64,000 nt of DNA from Blautia sp. (GCA_017475035.1 JAFVGK010000163.1:62001-126000), one strand, 5' to 3'. Positions 27,000 through 35,783 are shown, counted from the first letter of the stretch. The notes: generated by a model not told the origin, from the letters alone. A program made the numbers and translations.

Positions 27000-27608
27000 A
27001 TGAAAGGCAAGACATTTACAACGAAAGAATTGACCACTCTCGGACTGATGATCGGGATTTTGCTTCTGATGGCGTATACGCCTCTCGGTTATCTGAATAT
27101 CGGGCCATTGGCTATTACTTTTAATGTGATCCCTGTGGCTGTGAGCGCGATTGTTTTAGGCCCGACTGGCGGAGCCATTGCCGGGGCCGTATTCGGACTG
27201 ACCAGCTTTTTGCAGTGCATCGGCGTAGGCGGTACCAGCGCGATGGGGGCAATGCTGTTTTCGATCCAGCCGGTGCTGGCATTTATTCAGCGTTTTATCC
27301 CCAGACTTCTGGATGGCTTTCTGCTGGGCTTTGTGTTTCGCGCGATGCGGACGCGTCATAAGGGAGTATGGTTCTCCTGCGCGGTCACCGGTTTTTGCTC
27401 TGCCTTTTTCAATACGTTGTTTTTCATGACCCTGCTGATTGTCCTGTTCGGAAATACGGAATACGTGCAGGGACTGATCGGCGGGCGCAATGTGATTCTT
27501 TTTGTCTGCACCTTCGTGGGAATCAATGCTGTCTGTGAGATGATCTCTTCGACTCTGATTACCGCGGCGATCGGAACGGCCTTGCATAAGGCAGGCATTT
27601 TTAAATGA
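27000..27608 (+). CDS. ECF transporter S-component, probably for pantothenate
   Basis: About 202 aa with five or six hydrophobic helices (LGLMIGILLLMAYTPLGYL, VIPVAVSAIVLGPTGGAIAG, LDGFLLGFVFRAM and others) and no ATPase, the shape of an S-component that shares a common energising module encoded elsewhere. The position between coaBC and coaX suggests pantothenate (PanT type), though substrate cannot be read from sequence. AAGGAGG sits 10 nt before the ATG at 27000, preferred over the ATG at 26958. The preceding 225-bp gap shows no clear gene or riboswitch. Confidence 0.8.
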   Translation: MKGKTFTTKELTTLGLMIGILLLMAYTPLGYLNIGPLAITFNVIPVAVSAIVLGPTGGAIAGAVFGLTSFLQCIGVGGTSAMGAMLFSIQPVLAFIQRFIPRLLDGFLLGFVFRAMRTRHKGVWFSCAVTGFCSAFFNTLFFMTLLIVLFGNTEYVQGLIGGRNVILFVCTFVGINAVCEMISSTLITAAIGTALHKAGIFK

Positions 27609-27651
27609 TTTTGATGACATCAGGATCACCAGGTAAAGGCAGGATTAGGTT

Positions 27652-28419
27652 ATGATTTTGGCAATCGATGTAGGAAATACGAATATCGTTCTGGAATGCA
27701 TTGACGAAGAGAAAACTTATTTTATAGAAAGACTGTCCACGGTATTGACCAAGACAGAGCTGGAATATGCTGTTGACGTCAAGACAGTCCTGGATTTGTA
27801 TCAGATGGAGCTTGACAAAATAGAAGGCTGTATCATTTCTTCTGTCGTGCCGCAGATTACCGGCATCCTTCAGCTTGCAGTCCGAAAGGTACTGGGAACG
27901 GAGGCTCTTGCTTTGGGTCCCGGCGTCAGAACGGGACTGAATATTCAGATGGATAATCCTGCCTCTGTCGGCGCGGATCTGGTTGCGGCTGCTGTAGCCG
28001 GGGTTGCTTTTTATCCTGTGCCTTTGATCCTGATTGACATGGGCACTGCGACCACGGTTACCGTGGTGGATGAGCATAAGAGCTACATCGGCGGGATGAT
28101 TTATCCTGGCCTGGGGATTTCCCTGGCGGCATTGACCCAGCGGGCTTCCCAGCTTGGGGGCATAAGTCTGGACGCGCCAAAGCATGTTGTCGGAAAAAAT
28201 ACGATAGACAGTATGAAAAGCGGGATCCTGTACAGCAACGCCGCTGCCCTGGATGGAATCATTGACCGTATGGAGGAAGAGCTGGGAGTGAAAGCCGCCG
28301 TAGTGGCTACCGGCGGACTGGCTAAAAAGGTGATTCCGCACTGTAAAAGAAAGATCACTCTCGATGAGGATCTGATTTTAAAAGGGCTTTTGATTATTTA
28401 CAGGAAAAACAGGAAATAA
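27652..28419 (+). CDS. coaX: Type III pantothenate kinase
   Basis: 255 aa. The ASKHA-fold motifs are intact: N-terminal AIDVGNTNIVLE (phosphate loop), GADLVAAAVAG (substrate loop, about residue 105), and LIDMGTATTVTVVD (about 126-139). It phosphorylates pantothenate, the first step of CoA synthesis, and unlike type I/II enzymes is not inhibited by CoA. It lies 43 bp behind the probable pantothenate S-component and is followed by a strong terminator, marking the end of the CoA operon. Confidence 0.96.
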   Translation: MILAIDVGNTNIVLECIDEEKTYFIERLSTVLTKTELEYAVDVKTVLDLYQMELDKIEGCIISSVVPQITGILQLAVRKVLGTEALALGPGVRTGLNIQMDNPASVGADLVAAAVAGVAFYPVPLILIDMGTATTVTVVDEHKSYIGGMIYPGLGISLAALTQRASQLGGISLDAPKHVVGKNTIDSMKSGILYSNAAALDGIIDRMEEELGVKAAVVATGGLAKKVIPHCKRKITLDEDLILKGLLIIYRKNRK

Positions 28420-28433
28420 AAGTGCGATGTAAC

Positions 28434-28466
28434 AAAACAGCCAGCGTAGTGCTGGCTGTTTTGCAT
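28434..28466 (+). terminator. Intrinsic terminator of coaX
   Basis: A 12-bp stem AAAACAGCCAGC (28434-28445) pairs with GCTGGCTGTTTT (28451-28462). The stem itself ends in T's, followed by GCATAC. Confidence 0.88.
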
Positions 28467-28611
28467 ACTATTTGAACTTTTTTGACAGGTGCAGCCGGGC
28501 AAAAGAACCGGCAAATTGATCCGTTTATTCACGGATAGATCCTTGGTATGGCAGGGACGCCGCCTGGAATTTGCTGTCCGGCAGAGAACGGCGTCCTGTA
28601 TAATTCCTGAG

Positions 28612-28707
28612 GAGACTGATTCTGTCTTTTTCAGCCGGTCTGCCGAAGCGGCAGAATCGTTATCCGAAGATATTGAGTCAACCTGCCGGACTTCGCTTTG
28701 GGAGGAG
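28612..28707 (+). repeat. R90 repeat upstream of cbiD, carrying its Shine-Dalgarno
   Basis: This is a 90-bp copy beginning GAGACTGATTCTGTC and ending GACTTCGCTTTGGG, plus AGGAG. It aligns without gaps to the middle in-frame unit of cbiA. The same reading frame is open (ETDSVFF...SEDIESTCRTSLWEEW, stop at 28711-28713). The terminal GGGAGGAG is the only ribosome site for cbiD. Confidence 0.85.
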
Positions 28708-28718
28708 TGGTGAGACGA

Positions 28719-29909
28719 GTGGAAGAGATCAGGTCAGATGAAAAGAGCCGAATCGGCATCGAAGACTGTCTGGTAACGAAGGGAGGCAGAAAGCTTCGCT
28801 GCGGTTACACGACCGGAACCTGTGCCGCCGCTGCCGCAAAAGGAGCCGTTTTTCTTTTGTTTGGAAATCATCCTGACTCGGTAGAGCTTAAGACGCCGAA
28901 AGGGATTCTTCTGCGTTTGCCGCTGGAAAGCCAGGAAATACGTAAAAACGAATCATCTGTCTATGCTGTCTGTGGAGTTCGTAAGGATGCGGGAGATGAT
29001 CCCGATGTGACGGACGGGCTCTTAATCTGCGCAAAGGTGGGAAAAACATCCCGGCCCGGGATTTTTCTGGACGGAGGTGAGGGCGTCGGACGTGTTACCT
29101 TACCGGGTCTTCCCTGTCCGGCAGGCCAGGCAGCGATCAATCCGGTTCCGGCACAGATGATCCGGCAGGAGGCTGCGGAAGCGGCTTCCTTTTTCGGATA
29201 CGAGGGAGGTCTGGAGATACAGATCTTTGTGCCGGGAGGAGAAATGGCAGCGAAAAAAACCTTCAATCCCGGCCTGGGTATCGTTGGCGGAATCTCGATT
29301 CTGGGAACTACCGGGATCGTGGAGCCGATGAGCGAGAAAGCTTTGATTGATACGATCGGGGTGGAAATCCGTCAGCATGCTGCATTGGGGGAGAGGTTTA
29401 TTATCGCTGTACCGGGGAACTACGGGGAAATCTATCTGAAAGAAAAGACGGATTTGCCTCCCTGTTTTGTGAAGTGTTCGAATTATATCGGAGAGACGAT
29501 AGAACTGGCGGAACAGGAAGAGATCAAAGGAATCCTGTTCGTCGCCCATATCGGGAAATTTGTGAAGGTCGGGGCAGGGATTATGAATACCCATTCCTGT
29601 GCCGCCGACGGGAGGATGGAGGTTTTGTGTGCCTGCGCGGTCCGTGCCGGCGCCGGGATCGAGACAGCAAGGGATTTATTAAAGGCGAACACCACGCAGG
29701 AGGCCCTGCAGATCCTTCAGGAAGCCGGGATTCTTCAGGAAGCAATGGCTGATTTAATGGAGAGAATCCGGTATTACCTGAACAGAAATACGGATGGGAA
29801 GATTGTTCTGGAGGCGATCGTATTTTCGAATGTTTTCGGTTACCTTGGGGAAACGAGCGGAGCAAAGACTCTGAGAGAAAGAATCAGGGAACAGAATCTG
29901 ATTCTTTGA
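28719..29909 (+). CDS. cbiD: Cobalt-precorrin-5B C1-methyltransferase
   Basis: About 396 aa. 'LRCGYTTGTCAAAAAKGA' near the N-terminus is the CbiD signature; further on are GEGVGRVTLPGLPC, 'FNPGLGIVGGISILGTTGIVEPMSE' and 'HIGKFVKVGAGIMNTHS'. It methylates C1 of the corrin ring in the anaerobic B12 pathway. The start is uncertain: GTG codons at 28710 and 28719 and a TTG at 28698 are in frame. 28719 is chosen because it lies 12 nt after the end of GGGAGGAG, the same geometry as the LCP gene behind another copy of this repeat. It heads the cbiD-F-G block. Confidence 0.93.
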   Translation: MEEIRSDEKSRIGIEDCLVTKGGRKLRCGYTTGTCAAAAAKGAVFLLFGNHPDSVELKTPKGILLRLPLESQEIRKNESSVYAVCGVRKDAGDDPDVTDGLLICAKVGKTSRPGIFLDGGEGVGRVTLPGLPCPAGQAAINPVPAQMIRQEAAEAASFFGYEGGLEIQIFVPGGEMAAKKTFNPGLGIVGGISILGTTGIVEPMSEKALIDTIGVEIRQHAALGERFIIAVPGNYGEIYLKEKTDLPPCFVKCSNYIGETIELAEQEEIKGILFVAHIGKFVKVGAGIMNTHSCAADGRMEVLCACAVRAGAGIETARDLLKANTTQEALQILQEAGILQEAMADLMERIRYYLNRNTDGKIVLEAIVFSNVFGYLGETSGAKTLRERIREQNLIL

Positions 29910-30013
29910 CAGATTCCCGGTTCGTATCCGGAAAGAACGGATCGATAAGAAGGGCAGACCGGACATTTTCCGATATTTTTGGAGACAATTGGAAAAAGGA
30001 AGAAGATAAAAAC

Positions 30014-30781
30014 ATGGTTCATTTTGTAGGCGCGGGTCCCGGGGCGCCGGACCTGATCACGCTGCGGGGAATGAAGCTTCTGGCAGCGGCGGATATGATC
30101 ATCTATGCCGGTTCCCTGGTAAATCCGGAGCTTTTATCCTATGCCGGAAAAGAAGCAAAAATATTAGACAGCGCAAAGATGACGCTGGAGGAAGTGATCA
30201 AGGTAATCTGTGAAGCGCATGCCGCGGGACTTGAGGTTGTACGGCTGCATACAGGAGATCCCTGCCTCTACGGTGCGGTGCGGGAACAGATGGATCTTCT
30301 CCTGGAAAAGAATATACCCTTTGATTCCTGTCCGGGTGTAAGTTCCTTTTGCGGGGCAGCCAGTGCTTTGAACCTGGAATACACCTTGCCCGGCATTTCC
30401 CAGACGGTCATTCTTACACGGATGGAAGGCAGGACGCCGGTTCCGGAAAAAGAGGATATCCGGCTGCTGGCAGGGCATCAGGCCACGATGGTGATTTTTC
30501 TGAGCGCGCATCGGGCGGACAAGCTTTCTGCCCGCCTGATCGAAGGAGGTTATCATCCGGATACGCCTGCGGCTGTCGTATATAAGGCTACCTGGGAGGA
30601 GGAACGGAAATATCTGTGTACGGTTGGCACGCTGGCAGAAACCATGCGGAAAAATGAGATCACGCATACCGCTTTGCTGATTATCGGTGATGTCGTAAAA
30701 ACGTCATCCTATGAGCGGTCGAAGCTGTATGACCCGACGTTTACGACGGGATATCGGAAGGGGAAGGAAAAGGCAGAGTGA
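30014..30781 (+). CDS. cbiF: Cobalt-precorrin-4 C11-methyltransferase
   Basis: 255 aa, typical for the SAM-dependent uroporphyrinogen/precorrin methylase fold. VHFVGAGPGAPDLITLRG (residues 2-19) and VVRLHTGDPCLYGAVREQ are the SAM-binding motifs; PGVSSFCGAASAL and ILTRMEGRTPVPEKE are characteristic of CbiF/CobM. It methylates C11. The ATG at 30014 is chosen because the methylase fold starts there, with AAGGAAGA about 10 nt before; a longer frame begins at 29906. It ends in a 4-nt overlap with cbiG. Confidence 0.94.
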   Translation: MVHFVGAGPGAPDLITLRGMKLLAAADMIIYAGSLVNPELLSYAGKEAKILDSAKMTLEEVIKVICEAHAAGLEVVRLHTGDPCLYGAVREQMDLLLEKNIPFDSCPGVSSFCGAASALNLEYTLPGISQTVILTRMEGRTPVPEKEDIRLLAGHQATMVIFLSAHRADKLSARLIEGGYHPDTPAAVVYKATWEEERKYLCTVGTLAETMRKNEITHTALLIIGDVVKTSSYERSKLYDPTFTTGYRKGKEKAE

Positions 30782-31944
30782 AGATTTCCATGATTTGTTT
30801 TTCCCTGGCGGGAGAAGCTCTGGGTGAATATCTGATCCGGACGTGTCTGACGCATTCCATCATCTTATATAAAAAAAGCAGATATCTTTCCGGTTCTTTC
30901 TCCGGAAGTGTTGAAGCGTGGACGAAAGCAAGATTTGCCGAATCGGATGCGCTTGTTTTTATCGGAGCGTGTGGGATCGCGGTGCGAAGCATTGCTCCGT
31001 GTCTGAAAGGAAAGGCGTCGGATCCGGCTGTACTGGTAGTGGATGAGCAGGGACGTCATGTGATTTCTTTGGTGAGCGGTCATCTGGGCGGGGCAAATGC
31101 GTTGACTGTCGAGATTGCAGGTCTGCTTCATGCGGATCCGGTCATTACGACGGCGACGGATCTGAACGGTTATTTTGCCGTGGATGAGTTTGCCCGGAAA
31201 AATAATTGTGCCATTCTGGATCTGTCAGCGGCAAAGGCGGTTTCCGCAGCTTTGCTTCAGAAAGAACCCGTGGGTTTTTACAGTGATTTTCCGATTCGGG
31301 GAAGGGTGCCGAAGGGGCTGACTGTATGGAAGCGGGACGGTATCGGGAGCGGCAATTCTGTGAACGTCACTTTGGAGGAGAGCGGTAATTCTGTGAACGT
31401 AGCTTTGGAGGAGAGCGGCAATCCTGTGAACGGCACTTTGGAGGAGGAGAGCAGCGATCCTGTGACCGGCATGACGGAGAGCGATAAGCCTGCGATTGGT
31501 GTGACGGTGACTTTTGATCGCGGCCTGAAGCCGTTTGAGACGACGGCGGTTATTGTGCCGCGGTTGATTGCGGCAGGGATCGGATGTAAAAGAAATACGG
31601 ATCCGGTGTTTCTGGAGCAAACGGTTCTTGGCTGGCTGGGGGAGACATCTGTACATGCGATTCGATGTCTGGCAAGCATAGATGCGAAGAAGGATGAGGA
31701 GGCTTTGGTGACTCTGGCGGAGAAGTGGGGGGTTCCGTTTCTGACTTTTTCTTCGGAGGAATTGATGAGGGTGCCGGGGGAGTTTCGGTCTTCTGAGTTT
31801 GTGTTTCGGACGATGGGCGTTGACAATGTCTGTGAGAGAAGCGCGGTTCTGGCAAGCGGCGGGGGGAAGCTGCTTCAGAGGAAGAGGGCGGGAGACGGCG
31901 TCACGCTGGCTTTGGCGGCCGGGCGATGGGAGGGCGTGTTCTGA
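30778..31944 (+). CDS. cbiG: Cobalt-precorrin-5A hydrolase with in-frame repeat insertion
   Basis: 388 aa with a GTG start overlapping the cbiF stop. It opens the delta-lactone ring, releasing acetaldehyde. The N-terminal and central CbiG regions (about residues 1-190: FIGACGIAVRSIAPCLKGKASDPAVLVVDE, 'VSGHLGGANALT') and the C-terminal CbiG domain (about 243-388: IGCKRNTDP, GVDNVCERSAVLASGGGKLLQRK) are intact. Between them, residues 191-234 are about four copies of an 11-residue unit SGNSVNVTLEE, absent from ordinary CbiG. A repeat array of more than 600 bp follows the gene. Confidence 0.92.
   Translation: MKISMICFSLAGEALGEYLIRTCLTHSIILYKKSRYLSGSFSGSVEAWTKARFAESDALVFIGACGIAVRSIAPCLKGKASDPAVLVVDEQGRHVISLVSGHLGGANALTVEIAGLLHADPVITTATDLNGYFAVDEFARKNNCAILDLSAAKAVSAALLQKEPVGFYSDFPIRGRVPKGLTVWKRDGIGSGNSVNVTLEESGNSVNVALEESGNPVNGTLEEESSDPVTGMTESDKPAIGVTVTFDRGLKPFETTAVIVPRLIAAGIGCKRNTDPVFLEQTVLGWLGETSVHAIRCLASIDAKKDEEALVTLAEKWGVPFLTFSSEELMRVPGEFRSSEFVFRTMGVDNVCERSAVLASGGGKLLQRKRAGDGVTLALAAGRWEGVF
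31348..31479 (+). repeat. In-frame 33-bp tandem repeats inside cbiG
   Basis: Units at 31348-31380 and 31381-31413 are 33 bp each; a third (31414-31449) has one extra codon and a fourth (31450-31479) is one codon short and diverged. All keep the reading frame and fall in the linker between the two CbiG halves. Confidence 0.9.
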
Positions 31945-32679
31945 TCTGGCGCAGTATCTGACGCTCGGCTTCTAGGCTTGCACCGGCTGACGGATCGATG
32001 TCACGTTCGCTCAGCCGAAAAATAACAGCCGAGCCATCTCCCGTGGGAGACTAAAGATCTGAGATGTCTCCGGAAGAGCCGGAGCCACCTCAGATCTTAA
32101 GTCTCCCATCGGTATCAGTCTCGTCAATTATTTCTCGAATGCGTCGCTCATCGTGACATCGATCCGTCAGCCTCCTTCGAGGTTATGAGCCGAGCTGGTA
32201 AGTGAAAGCTGAAATAATGTGACGCTCGGCTGGAAGGGATGCACCGGCTTCCGGGTCGATGTCACGTTCGCTCAGCCGAAAAATAACAGCCGAGCCATCT
32301 CCCGTGGGAGACTAAAGGTCTGAGATGTCTCCGGAAGAGCCGGAGCCACCTCAGATCTTAAGTCTCCCATCGGTATCAGTCTCGTCAATTATTTTTCGAA
32401 TGCGTTGCTCATCGTGACATCGATCCGTCAGCCGCTTTCGAGGTTATGAGCCGAGCTGGTAAGTGAAAGCTGAAAGAACGTGACGCTCGGCTGGAAGGTA
32501 TATACCAGCTTCCGGGTCGATGTCACGTTCACTCAGCCGAAAAATAACAGCCGAGCCATCTTCTGTGGGAGACTAAAGATCTGAGGCGAGTCGTCTCCCG
32601 TGTGAGACTAATGGTCAGAAATATGGAATCAGTAATATGCCAGTGCAGTCATCATGTTTAAGAAAAAGAGGCGGAAGAT
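31945..32679. repeat. Tandem array of P-family palindromic elements (261-bp period) inside the cbi cluster
   Basis: Two full units start at 31959 and 32220 and a truncated third at 32481, exactly 261 bp apart; the third stops matching near 32585. Each unit runs from TGACGCTCGGCT to GAGCCGAGCTGG (about 233 bp) plus a ~28-bp spacer. Each folds on itself: AGATCTGAG/CTCAGATCT around CCGGAAGAGCCGG, AGTCTCCC blocks, GGATCGATGTCACG/CGTGACATCGATCC, and outer AGCCGAGC ends. No gene is seen in the 735-bp gap. The inverse solitary copy is at 15302-15534. Confidence 0.9.
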
Positions 32680-33417
32680 ATGGGAAATCCGAGAATCGAT
32701 GTGGTTGGAATGGGTCCGGGCAGCCGGGAGGGATTGACTCTGGAGGCGGAGCAAGCTATCCGGGAGGCTGACCTGATTGTCGGGTATACGGTTTATATCA
32801 AGCTGCTGAAATCATATTTTCCGGAGAAAGCTTATCTGGAAACGCCTATGCGGCAGGAGGCAGAGCGCTGCCGTCTTGCGTTTGCGAAGGCGGAGACGGG
32901 AAAGAGGGTGGCTTTCGTGTGCAGCGGGGATGCGGGCGTCTATGGTCTGGCGGGGATGATTCTGCAGATGGGACAGGCGCATCAGCAGGTGGAGATCCGT
33001 GTGTTTCCCGGAGTGACTGCGGCGCTTTCTGGCGCGGCACTTCTCGGTGCTCCGCTGATCCATGATTTTTGCGTGATCAGCCTGAGTGATTTGCTGACGC
33101 CCTGGGAAAAGATAGAAAAGAGGATCCGGCTGGCAAGCGAGGCTGATTTTGTGATCGTTTTATATAACCCATCGAGCCATAACAGGAGGGATTATCTTCG
33201 GAAGGCCTGTGAAGTGATGCTTTTGTATAAATCACCGGAAACGATTTGCGGGATTGCGAGACAGATCGGAAGGGATGGCGAGGAAAGCAGGAGTCTTACT
33301 CTCGGTGAATTGATGGATACGGATGTGGATATGTTTACCACAGTGTTTGTCGGGAATCAGGAAACCCGGCGGATCGGGGATCGGATGGTTACCCCCAGAG
33401 GATATCGGAATGTGTGA
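32680..33417 (+). CDS. cbiH: Cobalt-precorrin-3B C17-methyltransferase
   Basis: 245 aa. It shows the precorrin methylase fold with DVVGMGPGSREGLTLEAEQAI at the N-terminus, AFVCSGDAGVYGLAGMIL in the middle, and the CbiH/CobJ pattern 'FPGVTAALSGAALLGAPLIHDFCVISLSDLLTPW' and VLYNPSSHNRRDYL. It causes ring contraction. The ATG at 32680 has AGGCGGAAG upstream. Its stop overlaps the ATG of the next gene by 8 nt, indicating translational coupling. Confidence 0.95.
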   Translation: MGNPRIDVVGMGPGSREGLTLEAEQAIREADLIVGYTVYIKLLKSYFPEKAYLETPMRQEAERCRLAFAKAETGKRVAFVCSGDAGVYGLAGMILQMGQAHQQVEIRVFPGVTAALSGAALLGAPLIHDFCVISLSDLLTPWEKIEKRIRLASEADFVIVLYNPSSHNRRDYLRKACEVMLLYKSPETICGIARQIGRDGEESRSLTLGELMDTDVDMFTTVFVGNQETRRIGDRMVTPRGYRNV

Positions 33418-35497
33418 AGTGATCGTTTTTTCCGGAACATATGAAGGGTTTGAGATCAGCCGTTTTTTATCCCGCCATGGGATCAGAACCATATCCTGTA
33501 TGGCTACGGAGTATGGTTCCCGGTCGCTCAGGGAAGAGAATCTTGAGGTTCATACGGGCAGAATGGATGCGGAGGAGATGATGGCTCTTTTGCAGGCGGA
33601 AACGCCCTGCCTTGTGATCGATGCGACTCATCCGTATGCTGCGGAAGTGACCAGAGAACTGAAAAAGGCCTGTGAGGAACAGAAGATCGAACTGGTACGG
33701 CTGCTGCGGGAAAGCTGTGCGGAAAGAAGCAAAGGGAGCGGCCTGCAGGCTGTTTGTGCCGAAAGAAGCGAAGGAGAGGCGCGGGATGCCTGTACCGGAG
33801 GATTTGAAGGGAGCGGTCAGGCTGTTTGTGTGGAAGGAAGCGAAGGGAGCGGTCAGGTTATCTATGTAAAGGATGTACCGGAGGCTGTGGCCTGGCTGGA
33901 AAATACGGAAGGGAATATCCTTCTGACAACGGGCAGCAAGGAGCTGGCTTCGTTTACTGTGCTGTCCTCTTTTCGTGAGAGGCTTTATGTTCGTGTGCTT
34001 CCTCTTGCTTCTGTGATGGAAAGCTGTAAGACGTTGGGGTTTGAGGGAAGACATGTAATCGGAATGCAGGGGCCTTTTTCCAAGGAACTGAATGAGGCGA
34101 TGCTGAAGCAGTATGATTGCCGTTATCTCGTTACAAAGGATACCGGGGTCGCAGGAGGGTTTCCGGAAAAAATCGATGCCTGTCTGGATTCCGGGGTTTC
34201 CTGTATTGTGATCGGCCGTCCTGTGAAGGAGGACGGTTATTCCCTTGGCGAGCTGATGCATTTGCTCTCGGAGAGATTTCATCTGACGGTAGAGCGTCGG
34301 ATCAGCATTGTCGGGATCGGGATGGGATCTGAGGATCTCATGACGGGAGAAGCACGGAAGGCGGTTCGGGAAGCACAGCTTGTGATCGGCGCGGAGCGGA
34401 TCACAAAAGCGGTTCGCCGGCCGGGACAGGAGGCATTTACAGCTTATCGTCCTGAGGAAATCGCTGCTTTTCTTGATTCTCATCCAGAATATGAGCGGAT
34501 CGCGATCGTTTTTTCCGGGGATGTGGGATTTTTCAGCGGGGCGAAAAAACTACTTGCGGAATTGGAAAAGAAGAACTGGGAGACAGAGATTTTTTGCGGT
34601 ATTTCTTCTGTCAGTTATTTTATGGCAAAAGCCGGTCTTTCATGGGATGATGCTGTGATTGTCAGCGTTCATGGAAAAACGGAGCATCTGGTTTCAAGGA
34701 TTTACAGAAATAAAAAGGTCTTCGGCCTCTTGGGAAAAAGTGAGGATATCAGTACCCTGTCCCAAAGGCTTTGCGATTATGGTCTGGGGGATGTGAGAAT
34801 TTATGTGGGAGAGCATCTGTCTTATCCGGAGGAATGTATTTTCTCCTGTCCGGCAAAGGAGCTGGTTTCTTATGAAGGAGATCCGTTAAGTGTCTTCTGT
34901 GCGGTGAATGAGAATCCGTCTGTGCCTTTGGCAACGCATGGCTTGGATGATGAGGCTTTCGAGAGGGGAAAGGTACCGATGACAAAGGCGGAAGTCCGGG
35001 CTGTTTCCCTGGCTAAGCTGGGACTTGTTGCGGACAGCATCTGCTACGACATAGGGGCGGGAACCGGGTCTGCAGCCGTGGAGATGGCGATCCGGGCAGA
35101 GCGCGGGCTGGTTTATGCCATAGAGAAAAAAGAGGAAGCTCTTGTCCTGGTGGAGGCAAACCGACGCCGTCATGCCGTGGATAATCTGATTACCGTAGCC
35201 GGGGAGGCCGTGGAATGCATTCCCCGGCTGCCCGCGCCGACCCATGTATTTATCGGAGGATCCGGCGGTCATCTGAGAGAGATCCTGGAAATGGTTTTCC
35301 GGAAAAATCCCGGTGTTACGGTTGTGATCAACTGCATTACCCTTGAAACACTCTCGGAAGCTGTGATGTGGATCCGGGAACAGGAAGGAATCCATGCTGA
35401 AATCGTATCCGTTCAGGTGGCAAGAAGCAGTGAAGCGGGAGCTTACCATCTGATGAGGGGAGAAAACCCGGTCTATATCATTCGTCTTCGTGTATGA
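33410..35497 (+). CDS. cbiJET: Triple fusion CbiJ-CbiE-CbiT (precorrin-6A reductase / C5- and C15-methyltransferase, decarboxylase)
   Basis: About 695 aa. Domain 1 (1-300) is CbiJ/CobK: VIVFSGTYEG, the 'CLVIDATHPYAAEVT' motif and LLTTGSKELASF. Domain 2 (about 300-510) is CbiE: ISIVGIGMGSEDLMT, IVFSGDVGFFSGAKKL. Domain 3 (about 515-695) is CbiT: PMTKAEVRAVSLAKL, CYDIGAGTGSAAVEMA (SAM loop), HVFIGGSGGHL. It performs three sequential steps. Residues 102-151 are an in-frame repeat insertion between conserved parts of CbiJ. The ATG at 33410 overlaps cbiH. CbiE-CbiT fusions (CobL) are common; adding CbiJ is less usual. Confidence 0.92.
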   Translation: MCEVIVFSGTYEGFEISRFLSRHGIRTISCMATEYGSRSLREENLEVHTGRMDAEEMMALLQAETPCLVIDATHPYAAEVTRELKKACEEQKIELVRLLRESCAERSKGSGLQAVCAERSEGEARDACTGGFEGSGQAVCVEGSEGSGQVIYVKDVPEAVAWLENTEGNILLTTGSKELASFTVLSSFRERLYVRVLPLASVMESCKTLGFEGRHVIGMQGPFSKELNEAMLKQYDCRYLVTKDTGVAGGFPEKIDACLDSGVSCIVIGRPVKEDGYSLGELMHLLSERFHLTVERRISIVGIGMGSEDLMTGEARKAVREAQLVIGAERITKAVRRPGQEAFTAYRPEEIAAFLDSHPEYERIAIVFSGDVGFFSGAKKLLAELEKKNWETEIFCGISSVSYFMAKAGLSWDDAVIVSVHGKTEHLVSRIYRNKKVFGLLGKSEDISTLSQRLCDYGLGDVRIYVGEHLSYPEECIFSCPAKELVSYEGDPLSVFCAVNENPSVPLATHGLDDEAFERGKVPMTKAEVRAVSLAKLGLVADSICYDIGAGTGSAAVEMAIRAERGLVYAIEKKEEALVLVEANRRRHAVDNLITVAGEAVECIPRLPAPTHVFIGGSGGHLREILEMVFRKNPGVTVVINCITLETLSEAVMWIREQEGIHAEIVSVQVARSSEAGAYHLMRGENPVYIIRLRV
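33713..33862 (+). repeat. In-frame 39-bp tandem repeats inside the CbiJ domain
   Basis: Four units (33713-33751, 33752-33790, 33791-33823, 33824-33862) encode [S/V]CAERSKGSGLQA-type 13-residue repeats; the third is two codons shorter. They lie between the DATHPYA motif region and the LLTTGSK region of CbiJ. Confidence 0.88.
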
Positions 35498-35537
35498 AAG
35501 AAATATTGAGCTTGAAATCGCCTTGCAGGCAAGCGTT

Positions 35538-35566
35538 ACAGGCAGGACTCAGCCTGTTCCTTTTTT
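35538..35566 (+). terminator. Probable terminator after cbiJET
   Basis: A 6-bp stem ACAGGC (35538-35543) pairs with GCCTGT (35552-35557) and is followed by TCCTTTTTT. The stem is short, so efficiency is uncertain. Confidence 0.6.
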
Positions 35567-35581
35567 CCATGGCAGCCTTTG

Positions 35582-35684
35582 TATAGTAAACGAATAAAAT
35601 GCCTGCGTTTTGATTCCTTTACTGCGCCGAATTTACGTCTCTGCAAGCGGCATGATTCCACAGTAAATCCGTGCGTATACGATA
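35582..35684. repeat. K-family dispersed repeat upstream of cbiA
   Basis: This copy starts TATAGTAAACGAATAAAATG and includes GCCTGCGTTTTGATTCCTTTAC, closely matching 25477-25520; it ends CCGTGCGTATACGATA. The remaining ~95 bp before cbiA hold a C8-A10 run and a GTCTTAAGATAAGAC hairpin within a GCCAG/CTGGC pair (about 35732-35767). Confidence 0.7.
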
Positions 35685-35783
35685 ATCTCCGGGCAGCGGT
35701 TCCCCCCCAAAAAAAAAATTGCATAAATGGCCAGTCTTAAGATAAGACTTGAAAAGTGTTCTGGCTGGTGAAAAGAGGGATCT

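Noticed and set aside
28463..28611. Possible cobalamin riboswitch upstream of cbiD
   Set aside because: Small hairpins (GCCGGG...CCGGC and GATCCGTTTATTCACGGATAGATCC) are present but no B12-box or the conserved core could be found, here or in other cbi gaps. An Infernal search with the Rfam cobalamin model would settle it.
28489..28713. 74-codon open frame before cbiD
   Set aside because: Much of it is the R90 repeat and there is no good ribosome site at its start. It is reported as a repeat with an open frame, not as a gene.
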